From contig NZ_CP045202.1 in the NCBI RefSeq assembly GCF_016864195.1, positions 3,007,001-3,071,000 on the forward strand: a stretch of DNA of 64,000 nucleotides. The letters are read 5' to 3'. Origin of the DNA: Dechloromonas sp. TW-R-39-2 (GTDB lineage: Bacteria > Pseudomonadota > Gammaproteobacteria > Burkholderiales > Rhodocyclaceae). The notes beneath the pieces were generated by a model, which made no database searches, was not told the DNA's origin, and was given only the letters and a program-made list of their open reading frames with translations. The position numbers and the translations under genes are program-made. Shown here one piece after another: positions 55,073 through 63,522 of this stretch. Each line of letters starts with the position of its first letter. The stretch's first letter is position 1.

Positions 55073-56931
55073 TTGACGGACTTGCACCCACCGGTGGTGC
55101 TACCGCCGCAAGGCACCGAGCTCTCCCGATTGATCAGCCACTTGCCGCCCACCAGAATCATTTCCAGGGCTTTCTGCGTCGTGTCGTTATAGCGGTTCGA
55201 CTGATAGATCTGGCGGAAGCTGACCCGCGCACGATCGGCACCTTCCATCCGAACGTTAACATCCTGCAACTCAACATTGATGTGCTCACGCGTCGAGATC
55301 CGGCTGCGACGCAATTGCGCCCAGTCTTCCCGCGACAGCCCACCATCCGGCGTGAAGGTCGGGGCATAGAAGCCGCTGTAGGCGTTGTAGTCTTTTGCTG
55401 CCCAAGCGGCGGCCCAGCCCTTGACGCGCGAAAGGACTTCGCTGTCCGCCACAGGGGCTGCCACTGGCGAGGCTGCCGGGACGAAGGGGACCGGTTTGAC
55501 TTGCAGTTGGGCCATCGCACGGGCATTCAGCGCTTCACGGTCCGGGACCGGTACGCCGGCGGTTTCGTTCGGGCAGAGTTCTGCCAGGTCGACCTGGGCG
55601 AGTTCTTTCGCTTCCGGGGTCGGCGTGTCGAGCTTTTGCAGGCCCAGGTGTTCGAGGAGCGTGCCCATGCCGGCGTAGGTCCGCAGGTAGGCGAGGCTCA
55701 GGTCGGAGTCTGCATTGACGGCGTTGCGACGCGCACTGAGCAACTCGTTTTCGGTGTCGAGCAGGTCGAGCAGGGTGCGCTGACCGACGTTGAACTGGTC
55801 GCGATAGGCGTCGCGGGTCTTTTCCAGCAGGCTGACTTGTGTGGCCAGGGCGGTGGCTTGTTCGCGCAGCCGGGCGACGTCGTTGTAGGCGATGGCCAGG
55901 GTTTGCCGGGTATCGCGGCAGGCTTTTTCCCGCAGGTCGAGCGAGAGGTTCTTGCGCTCGATGTATTGCTTTTCCCGGGCTCGGTCGGCGCCGCCGTTGA
56001 AGAGGTTGAAGCTGACGACGAGTTCGCCGACGGTGTAGTTCCGTTCGCCTTTGGCGCCCAGGTAGTTGTCGGTGCTGTCAGTTCGGGCGCGCAGGTCTAG
56101 TTTGGGGGAGTAGGCGGCGCGGCGGACGTCCAGTTCGCTTTGGGCAGCTTCGGTGTTCTCGACGGCGGCGAGCAGGGTCGGGTTTTTCTTGTACAGAACG
56201 TCCAGTGCGGCTTTCTGGCTGGCGGGCAAGCCGCTGCTGACCTGGCTGGGCGGTACGATCACGCTGGGTGGCTGGCTGTTCACGATGCGCTGGTAGCGGG
56301 CCGTGACGTCGTGCAAATTAGCCGTTTCGGTGGTCAGGTTGATTTCGGCCAGGGCCAGGCGGCTGCCGGCTTGTTCAAGGTCGACCCGACGACCAACGCC
56401 TGATTGTGTGCGACGCAGCAGTTGTTCGTGGGTCGCTTTGTGCTGGACGTAGTTGTCTTCGGCCAGATTGACCAGGAAGCGGTAGCGCAGCACATCAAGG
56501 TAGGCGCGCGAGGCTTCCAGGGCAACGGCTTCCGAGGCGTCCAGCAGTTCGTAGTAACGAACCAGCCGGGCCTTGTCCAGGCGGCGAACTTCGTTGCGCG
56601 TGGCAAAGCCGTCGAACAGGATCTGGTTCAGGCTCAGGCCGTAGCCGCTGCGCGTGTACTTGTTCGTCGTGCTGCTCGGCGCCTGTTCCAGGCTTTCCCG
56701 GCCAGTCCCGGCCGTGAAATCAACCCGCGGAAAGTAGCCGCCCCGGCCGACGCCGATTTCTTCTTCCGCTGCCTTGTAGTTGTGCCACTTCGACGTCACT
56801 TCAGGACTGTTCAGCACTGCCTTCTGCGCAATCTCCTTCAACGTCCCCTGTGCCTCCGAACTCGGCGCACTGTGGCCAAGGCTGGGAAGCGCCAGAAGCA
56901 TTAGCAAGGAGAGCGTTTTATTGGTTTGCAT
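55069..56931 (-). CDS. TolC-type outer-membrane porin with extra C-terminal NTF2-like domain
   Basis: The 620-residue protein has a signal peptide (KTLSLLMLLALPSLGHSA), two TolC/OEP repeats (about 30-235 and 260-450, with RGGYFPRVDFTAGTG, FDGFATRNEVRRLDKARLVR, DQFNVGQRTLLDLLDTENEL) and then an additional C-terminal domain (about 510-610: VKGWAAAWAAKDYNAYSGFY, VSFRQIYQSNRYNDTTQKAL) of the NTF2/SnoaL-like type. TolC proteins are usually about 420-490 residues. Head-to-head placement with lapG and lapD suggests it is the LapE-like porin for a large adhesin. A TATAAT -10-like element lies at 56962-56967. Confidence 0.85.
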   Translation of the reverse strand: MQTNKTLSLLMLLALPSLGHSAPSSEAQGTLKEIAQKAVLNSPEVTSKWHNYKAAEEEIGVGRGGYFPRVDFTAGTGRESLEQAPSSTTNKYTRSGYGLSLNQILFDGFATRNEVRRLDKARLVRYYELLDASEAVALEASRAYLDVLRYRFLVNLAEDNYVQHKATHEQLLRRTQSGVGRRVDLEQAGSRLALAEINLTTETANLHDVTARYQRIVNSQPPSVIVPPSQVSSGLPASQKAALDVLYKKNPTLLAAVENTEAAQSELDVRRAAYSPKLDLRARTDSTDNYLGAKGERNYTVGELVVSFNLFNGGADRAREKQYIERKNLSLDLREKACRDTRQTLAIAYNDVARLREQATALATQVSLLEKTRDAYRDQFNVGQRTLLDLLDTENELLSARRNAVNADSDLSLAYLRTYAGMGTLLEHLGLQKLDTPTPEAKELAQVDLAELCPNETAGVPVPDREALNARAMAQLQVKPVPFVPAASPVAAPVADSEVLSRVKGWAAAWAAKDYNAYSGFYAPTFTPDGGLSREDWAQLRRSRISTREHINVELQDVNVRMEGADRARVSFRQIYQSNRYNDTTQKALEMILVGGKWLINRESSVPCGGSTTGGCKSVK

Positions 56932-57034
56932 GAACAGCCCCTGTTTTAATATTTGATCCAGATTATAGCGATACGATAGCTGGTTTTGTATGTAATATTA
57001 TGTACTTACAGTCAGACTAATCGCTGCCCGCCCC

Positions 57035-57709
57035 TTGCCAAGAACATACGCACTGTTTCGCTTAGTCGTCTTTGTCACATTCAGTGCAACGTGCGCCCTG
57101 ATCGGCCTGAAAACAGCATTAGGGCTGGACTTCGAACAGCTTCAGCAAGCGCTGACAAGCCGCTTCGGCCAAACACAACTTCCTGTATACAAGGATTGGC
57201 AGGCCCTGCTGGCCGAATCAAAAGCACGTTCCGACTCAGAAAAAATACGTGCAGTTAATGACTTCTTCAACCGCCGCATCGGGTACGCCGATGACCTCAA
57301 TGTGTGGGGACAGTCTGATTACTGGGCGACCCCGATTGAATTCATCGGACGGGGCTGGGGGGATTGCGAAGATTTCTCGATCGCCAAGTATTACTCGCTG
57401 ATCAACATTGGCATCCCGGTCAACAAACTCCGCCTCGTTTACGTCAAGGCCACGCAGAACACGCCAAGCGGTCCGATTCAGCAGGCTCACATGGTGCTGG
57501 CCTACTATGCGACACCCAACGCCGAGCCCCAGGTTCTCGACAACCTGAACCCCGAGATTCGCCCGGCCTCACAGCGTCCGGATCTTGCCCCCATTTTCAG
57601 TTTCAACAGCGCCGGCCTGTGGCAAGGCACGGGTAACCAGTCGAGCAAGAGCAATCTTTCCCGCTGGCAGGACCTCCTGCAACGAGCGCGCGCCGAAGGT
57701 TTTCAGTGA
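57035..57709 (+). CDS. lapG: Periplasmic cysteine protease LapG (BTLCP family)
   Basis: LapG cleaves the N-terminus of large adhesins such as LapA when c-di-GMP falls. The 224-residue protein has a signal-like hydrophobic N-terminus (about 7-29) and the transglutaminase-like triad Cys111 (GRGWGDCEDFSIAKYY), His152 (QQAHMVLAYY) and Asp169 (VLDNLNP). The start is a TTG at 57035, since no in-frame ATG or GTG precedes it. It lies 10 bases before lapD. Confidence 0.9.
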   Translation: MPRTYALFRLVVFVTFSATCALIGLKTALGLDFEQLQQALTSRFGQTQLPVYKDWQALLAESKARSDSEKIRAVNDFFNRRIGYADDLNVWGQSDYWATPIEFIGRGWGDCEDFSIAKYYSLINIGIPVNKLRLVYVKATQNTPSGPIQQAHMVLAYYATPNAEPQVLDNLNPEIRPASQRPDLAPIFSFNSAGLWQGTGNQSSKSNLSRWQDLLQRARAEGFQ

Positions 57710-57719
57710 GGTAATTTGC

Positions 57720-59648
57720 ATGTCCCTTTTCCGACAACTCTGGCTTGCCGTCATTGCCAGCACCATCATCGCTTTTGCGGGTAGCTTTGTGGTGAGCATG
57801 CTGACAGCACGTCATTATCTTGAGCAGCAACTGGCCATCAAGAACAATGACAACGCCTCCTCCCTGGCGCTGTCGATGTCGCAACTCGACAAGGACCCGG
57901 TCACCGTCGAACTGCAGGTCGCCGCTGTTTTCGACAGCGGCCAGTACGAGCACGTCCGCCTGGTCGGCCCGGATGGCAAATTGATGATCGAAAAATCAAG
58001 CCCGCCGATGGCCGGCGATGTCCCGGCATGGTTTATCCGCGTTTTCCCCATCAAATCACAAGCAGGTCAGGCCCAGGTTTCTTCTGGCTGGACGCAGTTT
58101 GGTACGGTCGAACTCGTCAGCCACAGCCAGTTTGCCTACAAGGAACTCTGGGATGGCGCCTGGCACCTGATTGTCTGGTTCATCATCGGTGGCGGCTTCA
58201 TGGGCTTTCTCGGCATGCAGATCTTGCGCCGGATCAAGCGCCCTCTCGATGCGGTCGTCGGGCAGGCACAGGCGATCAGCGAACGCCGTTTCATCAACAT
58301 TCCAGAACCCTCCACCCCTGAATTGAAAAGCGTTGCCAGCGCCATGAATGCCATGGTCGACCGCCTGAAAACCATTTTTGCCGAAGAGGCCGCCCGCCTG
58401 GAGCAAGTCAGACGCGAAGCAACGCAAGATGGCCTGACCGGCCTGGCCAACCGTGCATTTTTCATGAATCAGCTGCATGCGGCACTCAATGACGATGATG
58501 CCAGCCCGAACGGCAGCTTGCTGATGCTCCGTCTTGGCGATCTGGCCGGCATCAACAAACGGGCCGGCCGCGAAGCTGCCGATGAACTCCTGCGCCGGAC
58601 GGGCACCCTCATCGCAACGCTCGCCAGCGGCACCAGCGGCGGTGCTGCAGCACGACTGAATGGCGCCGACTTCGCCCTGCTGCTGCCCGGCATCCAGAAC
58701 CCGACTCACCAGGCGGAAAGCATGCTCACCGGTCTGCGCGATCTGGTTTCGGCGGGATTGATCGACAGCGAGCGGGTCGGCTATGTCGCCAGCGGGGTCT
58801 ATCAGCACGGACAAGGCATCGGCGCTCTGCTCTCCAGTCTTGATACCGCGCTGGCTTCGGCAGAAAACCAAAGCGGGCTGGCTTGGTGCTCTGCCGAAAG
58901 TGGCTGCGAACAACACGCGACCTCCAGTGCCGACTGGAGAAAAGTGCTGGAGTCGGCCATCCAGACCCAGCGTTTGCGCTTGATCGAATTCCCCGTCGCC
59001 AACAACGGGGGAGACATCATGCACCTCGAATGCCCGCTGCGCCTGCAGGCCACCGAGAACGGAGAATGGTTGGCGGCAGGCAGCTTCATGCCTATGGCCT
59101 CGCGCCTCTCGCTCACGACGGAACTCGACCTTGCCGCAACCCGGCTGGCGCTTGAGCGTATTGCTGCCGGCATCCCGGCTGTCGCGGTCAACCTCTCTGG
59201 CGAATCGATTCTGGTCGCCTCGTTCCGTGATCGTCTGCAGGCCATGATTGCCGACAAGAAAGAGCTCGCTCCGCGCCTCTGGCTGGAAGTTGCCGAAGTC
59301 GGCGCCTTCCAGCACTTTGCTGAATTCCGCGCCTTCTGCGAAGCAATACGCCCACTCGGCTGCCGCCTTGGCATCGAACACTTCGGCCGGCAATTCAGCG
59401 AAATCGGACGCCTGCACGACATTGGCCTTGATTACCTGAAGGTTGATGGCAGCTTCATCCGCGCCATTGATACCCAGGCCGGAAACCAGGCATTCCTCAA
59501 AGGACTGTGCAGCATTGCCCACAATATCGGGCTGACCGTCATTGCCGAAAACGTCCAAAGCGCGGGGGAACTGGCCGCCCTGCCAGAGTTGGGCTTTGAT
59601 GGTGCAACCGGTCCTGCTGTGCCACGCAAAATGAATCCGGCAAATTAA
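57720..59648 (+). CDS. lapD: c-di-GMP receptor LapD (degenerate GGDEF-EAL)
   Basis: LapD senses c-di-GMP and sequesters LapG. The 642-residue protein has a TM segment (about 7-27), a periplasmic domain (about 28-145) with a loop tryptophan in SSGWTQ, a second TM (about 148-168), a HAMP region, a degenerate GGDEF (NGADF at 314-318, in place of GGDEF) and a degenerate EAL domain with no EAL motif and ending in FGRQFSEIGRLHDI then LDYLKVDGSFIRAID. It is inactive as an enzyme by sequence but retains the fold, as in LapD. The ATG at 57720 with GAGGT upstream is chosen; the frame extends further up inside lapG. Confidence 0.9.
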   Translation: MSLFRQLWLAVIASTIIAFAGSFVVSMLTARHYLEQQLAIKNNDNASSLALSMSQLDKDPVTVELQVAAVFDSGQYEHVRLVGPDGKLMIEKSSPPMAGDVPAWFIRVFPIKSQAGQAQVSSGWTQFGTVELVSHSQFAYKELWDGAWHLIVWFIIGGGFMGFLGMQILRRIKRPLDAVVGQAQAISERRFINIPEPSTPELKSVASAMNAMVDRLKTIFAEEAARLEQVRREATQDGLTGLANRAFFMNQLHAALNDDDASPNGSLLMLRLGDLAGINKRAGREAADELLRRTGTLIATLASGTSGGAAARLNGADFALLLPGIQNPTHQAESMLTGLRDLVSAGLIDSERVGYVASGVYQHGQGIGALLSSLDTALASAENQSGLAWCSAESGCEQHATSSADWRKVLESAIQTQRLRLIEFPVANNGGDIMHLECPLRLQATENGEWLAAGSFMPMASRLSLTTELDLAATRLALERIAAGIPAVAVNLSGESILVASFRDRLQAMIADKKELAPRLWLEVAEVGAFQHFAEFRAFCEAIRPLGCRLGIEHFGRQFSEIGRLHDIGLDYLKVDGSFIRAIDTQAGNQAFLKGLCSIAHNIGLTVIAENVQSAGELAALPELGFDGATGPAVPRKMNPAN

Positions 59649-61133
59649 ATGAGCACCGAAATTGAACTGAAACTGCAACTCACCGCCAAGTCAGCCAAAA
59701 AGCTGGCATCGCACCCCCTGCTGCTTCCACTTGCCGCACAAAAGCAGCACCTGCTGAACACTTATTACGACACGCCCGAATTGGCCCTCCACGCCAAACG
59801 TATCGCCATGCGCTTTCGGAAGAAGGGCGAACAATGGCTGCTCACCGTAAAGTCGGCCGAACCGGCCAGCGGCGGGCTGGCCGTTCGCAGCGAATGGGAA
59901 AAACCCGCCCTGCCGGGTGTTTTCGATTTCAGCCACGTCGACGAACCAAGCCTGCGCGACTTTCTCGAAACAGCCCGCCCCCAAATGGCCGCTGTTTTCA
60001 CGACGGATTTCAGACGGCAAATCTGGCACGTACCCTTCGGGCATTCCCTGATCGAATTGGCGCTGGATCGCGGCACCATCGAAAGCCAGGGAAGGAAAAG
60101 CCGGATTTGTGAAATAGAGCTGGAATTACTTTCGGGCGACATCGACGATATTTTCAAACTAACCCGAAAGCTCCAGGACAAACTCGAACTCAGCCCAGCC
60201 ATTGCCAGCAAAGCCGAGCGTGGCTACAAGCTGTTTAACGACGAGCCGCTCAAACCATTCAAGGCAAAACCAGCCGGCATTTCTGTCGACATGCAGCCGG
60301 TCGAAGCCTTCCGGTGCATTGCCCTGGGCTGCCTCGAACACTTCCAGCGCAATGAAGAGGGATTACACCTCAGCAACGACCCGGAGTTCATTCACCAGGC
60401 CCGTGTCGCCTTGCGCCGCCTGCGTTCCGCCATCAAACTGTTTTCGCCGGTTCTGCCACCGGAATTTGTCAGCACTTATGGCCAAACCTGGCGCACGCTG
60501 GCCAGTGCCCTGGGCGAAGCTCGCAACTGGGATGTTTTTCTTGAAGAAACGCTCCCTCCGATTCAAGCCGTCTTTCCGGAACACGGCGATATTCGCCGCC
60601 TGCGTACCGAAGCTCGCCGCAGCGCAAAATCAGCCCGTCAATCAGTCGTCAAATTGCTCGCGGTACGCGAATATCAGCGCCTGATAGTCGAATTCACGGC
60701 CGCAATTTATGCATTGAGGGATACGTTGCCGATGCCGATTAAAAGCTACGCAAAAACCAGCATTTCCCGACAATACAAGCAAACCCAAAAAAAAATCAAA
60801 AACAAGGCCTTCCTCTCGGAAAACGAACTTCATTCATTTCGGATTGAGTGCAAAAGCTTGCGATATGCCTTCGATTTTTTTGCACCGATTCTCCCAAGCC
60901 AGTCACTCAGAAAAAGCATCGAAAGCCTTGAAACGGCTCAAGAATACCTTGGAAAAATAAATGACTGTACAACTGCGCTTAAAATGCTTGAGCGCAAAAA
61001 AACAAGATCAATGGAACTGTTAAGTGGCTGGATCCGATGCTCCCAAACCAACTTAATCAAAATATTTAACAACAGCGTAAAAAAACACGACTTTAAAAAA
61101 TACATGCCATGGGGCCTATCTGCAACTCCATGA
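59649..61133 (+). CDS. CYTH-CHAD protein (inorganic triphosphatase type)
   Basis: The 494-residue protein has an N-terminal CYTH domain with the signature ExExK (Glu4, Glu6, Lys8 in MSTEIELKLQL), RFRKKGEQWLLTVKSAE and YKLFNDEPLK, and a C-terminal CHAD helical domain (about 215-480) rich in His/Arg/Lys (HQARVALRRLRSAIKLF, FRIECKSLRYAFDFF). CYTH enzymes cleave tripolyphosphate or thiamine triphosphate; CHAD binds polyphosphate. The ATG follows the lapD stop codon directly, so translation may be coupled. Confidence 0.9.
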   Translation: MSTEIELKLQLTAKSAKKLASHPLLLPLAAQKQHLLNTYYDTPELALHAKRIAMRFRKKGEQWLLTVKSAEPASGGLAVRSEWEKPALPGVFDFSHVDEPSLRDFLETARPQMAAVFTTDFRRQIWHVPFGHSLIELALDRGTIESQGRKSRICEIELELLSGDIDDIFKLTRKLQDKLELSPAIASKAERGYKLFNDEPLKPFKAKPAGISVDMQPVEAFRCIALGCLEHFQRNEEGLHLSNDPEFIHQARVALRRLRSAIKLFSPVLPPEFVSTYGQTWRTLASALGEARNWDVFLEETLPPIQAVFPEHGDIRRLRTEARRSAKSARQSVVKLLAVREYQRLIVEFTAAIYALRDTLPMPIKSYAKTSISRQYKQTQKKIKNKAFLSENELHSFRIECKSLRYAFDFFAPILPSQSLRKSIESLETAQEYLGKINDCTTALKMLERKKTRSMELLSGWIRCSQTNLIKIFNNSVKKHDFKKYMPWGLSATP

Positions 61134-61186
61134 CAATTTGGATCAGAATTTTCAGTGCAACTTTATTAAAGAAAAAACACCTGCGA

Positions 61187-62815
61187 CTAATTCTGCTCCC
61201 TATATTTACCAACCCACTCAGCTTTCAGCAAATCACAACTCTCCGGCCGATTTGACTTACAGATTCGAGCCAACCAAAGCAGAGAGTTAGCCAAGTCACC
61301 CCGTTTCAATAAAACCAGAGAGTATTTCTCCATCACTAATACAGAAGGAATAACTCCCAATATCTCTCGAAGATTGGGATCGTCAACGCTTTTTGACAAC
61401 GCACTTACCGGCTCCTTGGCGAGCAAAAAATAATCTCTCCACTGAGTTAAAACATAAATTTCTTCTTCTACAACAGGAACAGGAGAAACTATCCGGCTCC
61501 TCTCGAAACGCAATGCATAAAACGAATTCTCGACAACAAAATAATCCCGCAACGTCAACAGCATAACAAAAACAACCCCCAACCAAGCCAATCTTAAAAC
61601 TATCGGAGAAACCATGCCACAGGCAAAGAAAGACTCCTTCCCCAGCAAACCGCCAAAAGCAATGCCGGCTGGAAACAAAAAATAGGCATACTGCAACGGA
61701 AGTTCAAGCATCCCATGTGTAATCAAAACTATTAACAATGCGAGCAAATGCATACTTGCAACATCCGAAACTTTGGAAAATGCACTCCAGCCAAAACATA
61801 GCAAAAAAAACAAAAAAATAAAGCCCAGTCCTAAACCATTCCAAAGAATGATGTCAATCACCAAATTATGGGCACTTGTAAACCAAACGCCTAACGGAGG
61901 ATAGGCATCCATCACCAAAAAACTTGCCTCTGCCAGTTGCCCCCACCCCACACCAAAGAACGGCTGCTTAAGACTCGCTTCAAGCAGCATTTTCCATGCA
62001 ACCAAACGCGAACTCTCATAAAGGTCGCGATGCTCACCGACTCCGCCCGCTCCGACAGAGTCTGCGACGGAAAACAAAAATATTCCTGTAAAAAAAACAA
62101 CAGCCAAAAAACAAGCCATTTGAAGATACTGCCGGCCCACCAATGTTCGAAAATAGCATGTACAAAAGAGCAACAGCAAGAATCCAAGCCAAGCAGAGCG
62201 CGACTCGGTTAAAGCCACCCCCAAGAACAAATAGCAACACAAAATAACAGCAACAATAGGGTTAAGCACTTTCTTCGCCCAGCCCCACGAACAAGCAACC
62301 ACTCCCAGCAATAGGAGAGAAGCCAATTGATTAGGCTGCGCCATATTCGCGTAGTATCGACCAGAGGCTCGCAAAAGCCATGGGCGATACGTATCACCAT
62401 CCAACCATTGCAACAACTGCATTGATGTGGATATTAGCGCCGCAAACCCAATCGCCAAAAACAGAAAATTAAGACACTGATCCCCACCCTGCCGAACCCA
62501 GACAAAACCCAGAACTATCGAGCAGAGCAAACCGAGCAAATACGCAAAGTTAATCCACGCCGAGCCGAAATGATAAATGGTCCCAATCAAATACTGGCCA
62601 ATAGGAACAAAGGCCAATAACACAAAGAATAAAACAGGCAAAGCCAATGGAAATGGCGAGTTATTTTTATAAAACACATACCCAGCGACAGCAACCAATA
62701 CAATGGATGCCCACGCGTCACTATGAAAGCTCAACCATGGCAAAACATGATTTGGCATTAGCCATGTCAATGAAAATGCCAATGCAGAAACAACCAACCA
62801 AAGTCTGCTAATCAA
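61187..62815 (-). CDS. pglL: PglL-type O-oligosaccharyltransferase / Wzy ligase family
   Basis: The 542-residue protein has about twelve TM segments and a long periplasmic loop with the conserved histidine in FTSAHNLVIDIILWNGLGLG (about 315-335), then a C-terminal Wzy_C-like region. This fits the O-antigen ligase/pilin O-oligosaccharyltransferase family. It follows a type IV pilin gene, so pilin glycosylation is the best guess. The gene is clearly AT-richer than its surroundings, with many poly-A/T runs, suggesting transfer or relaxed composition. Confidence 0.82.
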   Translation of the reverse strand: MISRLWLVVSALAFSLTWLMPNHVLPWLSFHSDAWASIVLVAVAGYVFYKNNSPFPLALPVLFFVLLAFVPIGQYLIGTIYHFGSAWINFAYLLGLLCSIVLGFVWVRQGGDQCLNFLFLAIGFAALISTSMQLLQWLDGDTYRPWLLRASGRYYANMAQPNQLASLLLLGVVACSWGWAKKVLNPIVAVILCCYLFLGVALTESRSAWLGFLLLLFCTCYFRTLVGRQYLQMACFLAVVFFTGIFLFSVADSVGAGGVGEHRDLYESSRLVAWKMLLEASLKQPFFGVGWGQLAEASFLVMDAYPPLGVWFTSAHNLVIDIILWNGLGLGFIFLFFLLCFGWSAFSKVSDVASMHLLALLIVLITHGMLELPLQYAYFLFPAGIAFGGLLGKESFFACGMVSPIVLRLAWLGVVFVMLLTLRDYFVVENSFYALRFERSRIVSPVPVVEEEIYVLTQWRDYFLLAKEPVSALSKSVDDPNLREILGVIPSVLVMEKYSLVLLKRGDLANSLLWLARICKSNRPESCDLLKAEWVGKYREQN

Positions 62816-62846
62816 AATGATCCCGAGCTCTTAAATTTTTCCAAAC

Positions 62847-62874
62847 AAAAAGGGAGCATTCCTGCTCCCTTTTT
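62847..62874 (-). terminator. Terminator after pilA
   Basis: Perfect 12-bp arms AAAAAGGGAGCA / TGCTCCCTTTTT with a four-base loop, with a T run on the minus strand, lie 40 bases after the pilin stop and before the PglL-type gene. Transcription of the ligase then relies on readthrough or another start. Confidence 0.88.
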
Positions 62875-62913
62875 AAAGTTATTAATATCAAAATATATTA
62901 AATCACGTGAGGC

Positions 62914-63318
62914 TCACTTGCAGGAAGCTGGCATCCATTTGGATGGAGTTCCCGTACAGCCCCAGCCTGTAATTGCATTACCAGAAATTGTTGGAGTCAG
63001 GTTGATGGTTGTGTCATCCGCTGCAAGAATAAATCCCTTAACTTGAATCGCACCTGTCGTTGCATTAACAGTCAAAGTTTTAGCATATTTCGTTGCAACA
63101 AAACCTGTGGCACACTGATCCAACAAACTCGCTCCATTGGTAGATACACCTTCGGTTACACAGGTACGTGCGCCACTTGCTGCCAAAATAACTTCAGATG
63201 CTTTGGCTCGATTGGTGTAATCCTGGTAAGCCGGCAGAGCGACGGCCGCCAAGATACCGATAATGGCGACAACGATCATCAGTTCGATCAGGGTAAAACC
63301 TTGTTGAACACGCTTCAT
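62914..63318 (-). CDS. pilA: Type IV pilin major subunit PilA
   Basis: From the ATG at 63318 (AAGGAG ribosome site) the 134-residue prepilin reads [19 protein letters not shown], with a class III/short leader cut after Gly7, Phe as first mature residue and Glu at mature position 5. Cysteines at [17 protein letters not shown] and [15 protein letters not shown] probably form disulfides. A 204-base gap precedes it with AT-rich sequence; I did not find a good sigma-54 site there. The pilin lies beside a PglL-type ligase. Confidence 0.95.
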   Translation of the reverse strand: MKRVQQGFTLIELMIVVAIIGILAAVALPAYQDYTNRAKASEVILAASGARTCVTEGVSTNGASLLDQCATGFVATKYAKTLTVNATTGAIQVKGFILAADDTTINLTPTISGNAITGWGCTGTPSKWMPASCK

Positions 63319-63522
63319 TTGAATCTCCTTTGTTTGCAAAAGGCGGGAAAAACCGCTGCTAAACCTTAATCACTTTCCATGCCAGGGCAAAAATACTGAG
63401 CCACAAAAAACAAAATGGCTTTATTTTCAAGCAACTGGAAGAAAACAAAAAAACAAAAGCGTGAACCGAAGTCTGGCACCTGACAAAAAACGTCACATCA
63501 GCACAACCTTTTCAGGCAGTTT

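Noticed and set aside
54916..56100. 394-codon plus-strand frame
   Set aside because: Antisense to the TolC-type gene and start of the binding protein gene; no recognisable domain.
58056..59678. 540-codon minus-strand frame
   Set aside because: It is antisense to lapD. High-GC third positions keep the opposite frame open; the product has no family match.
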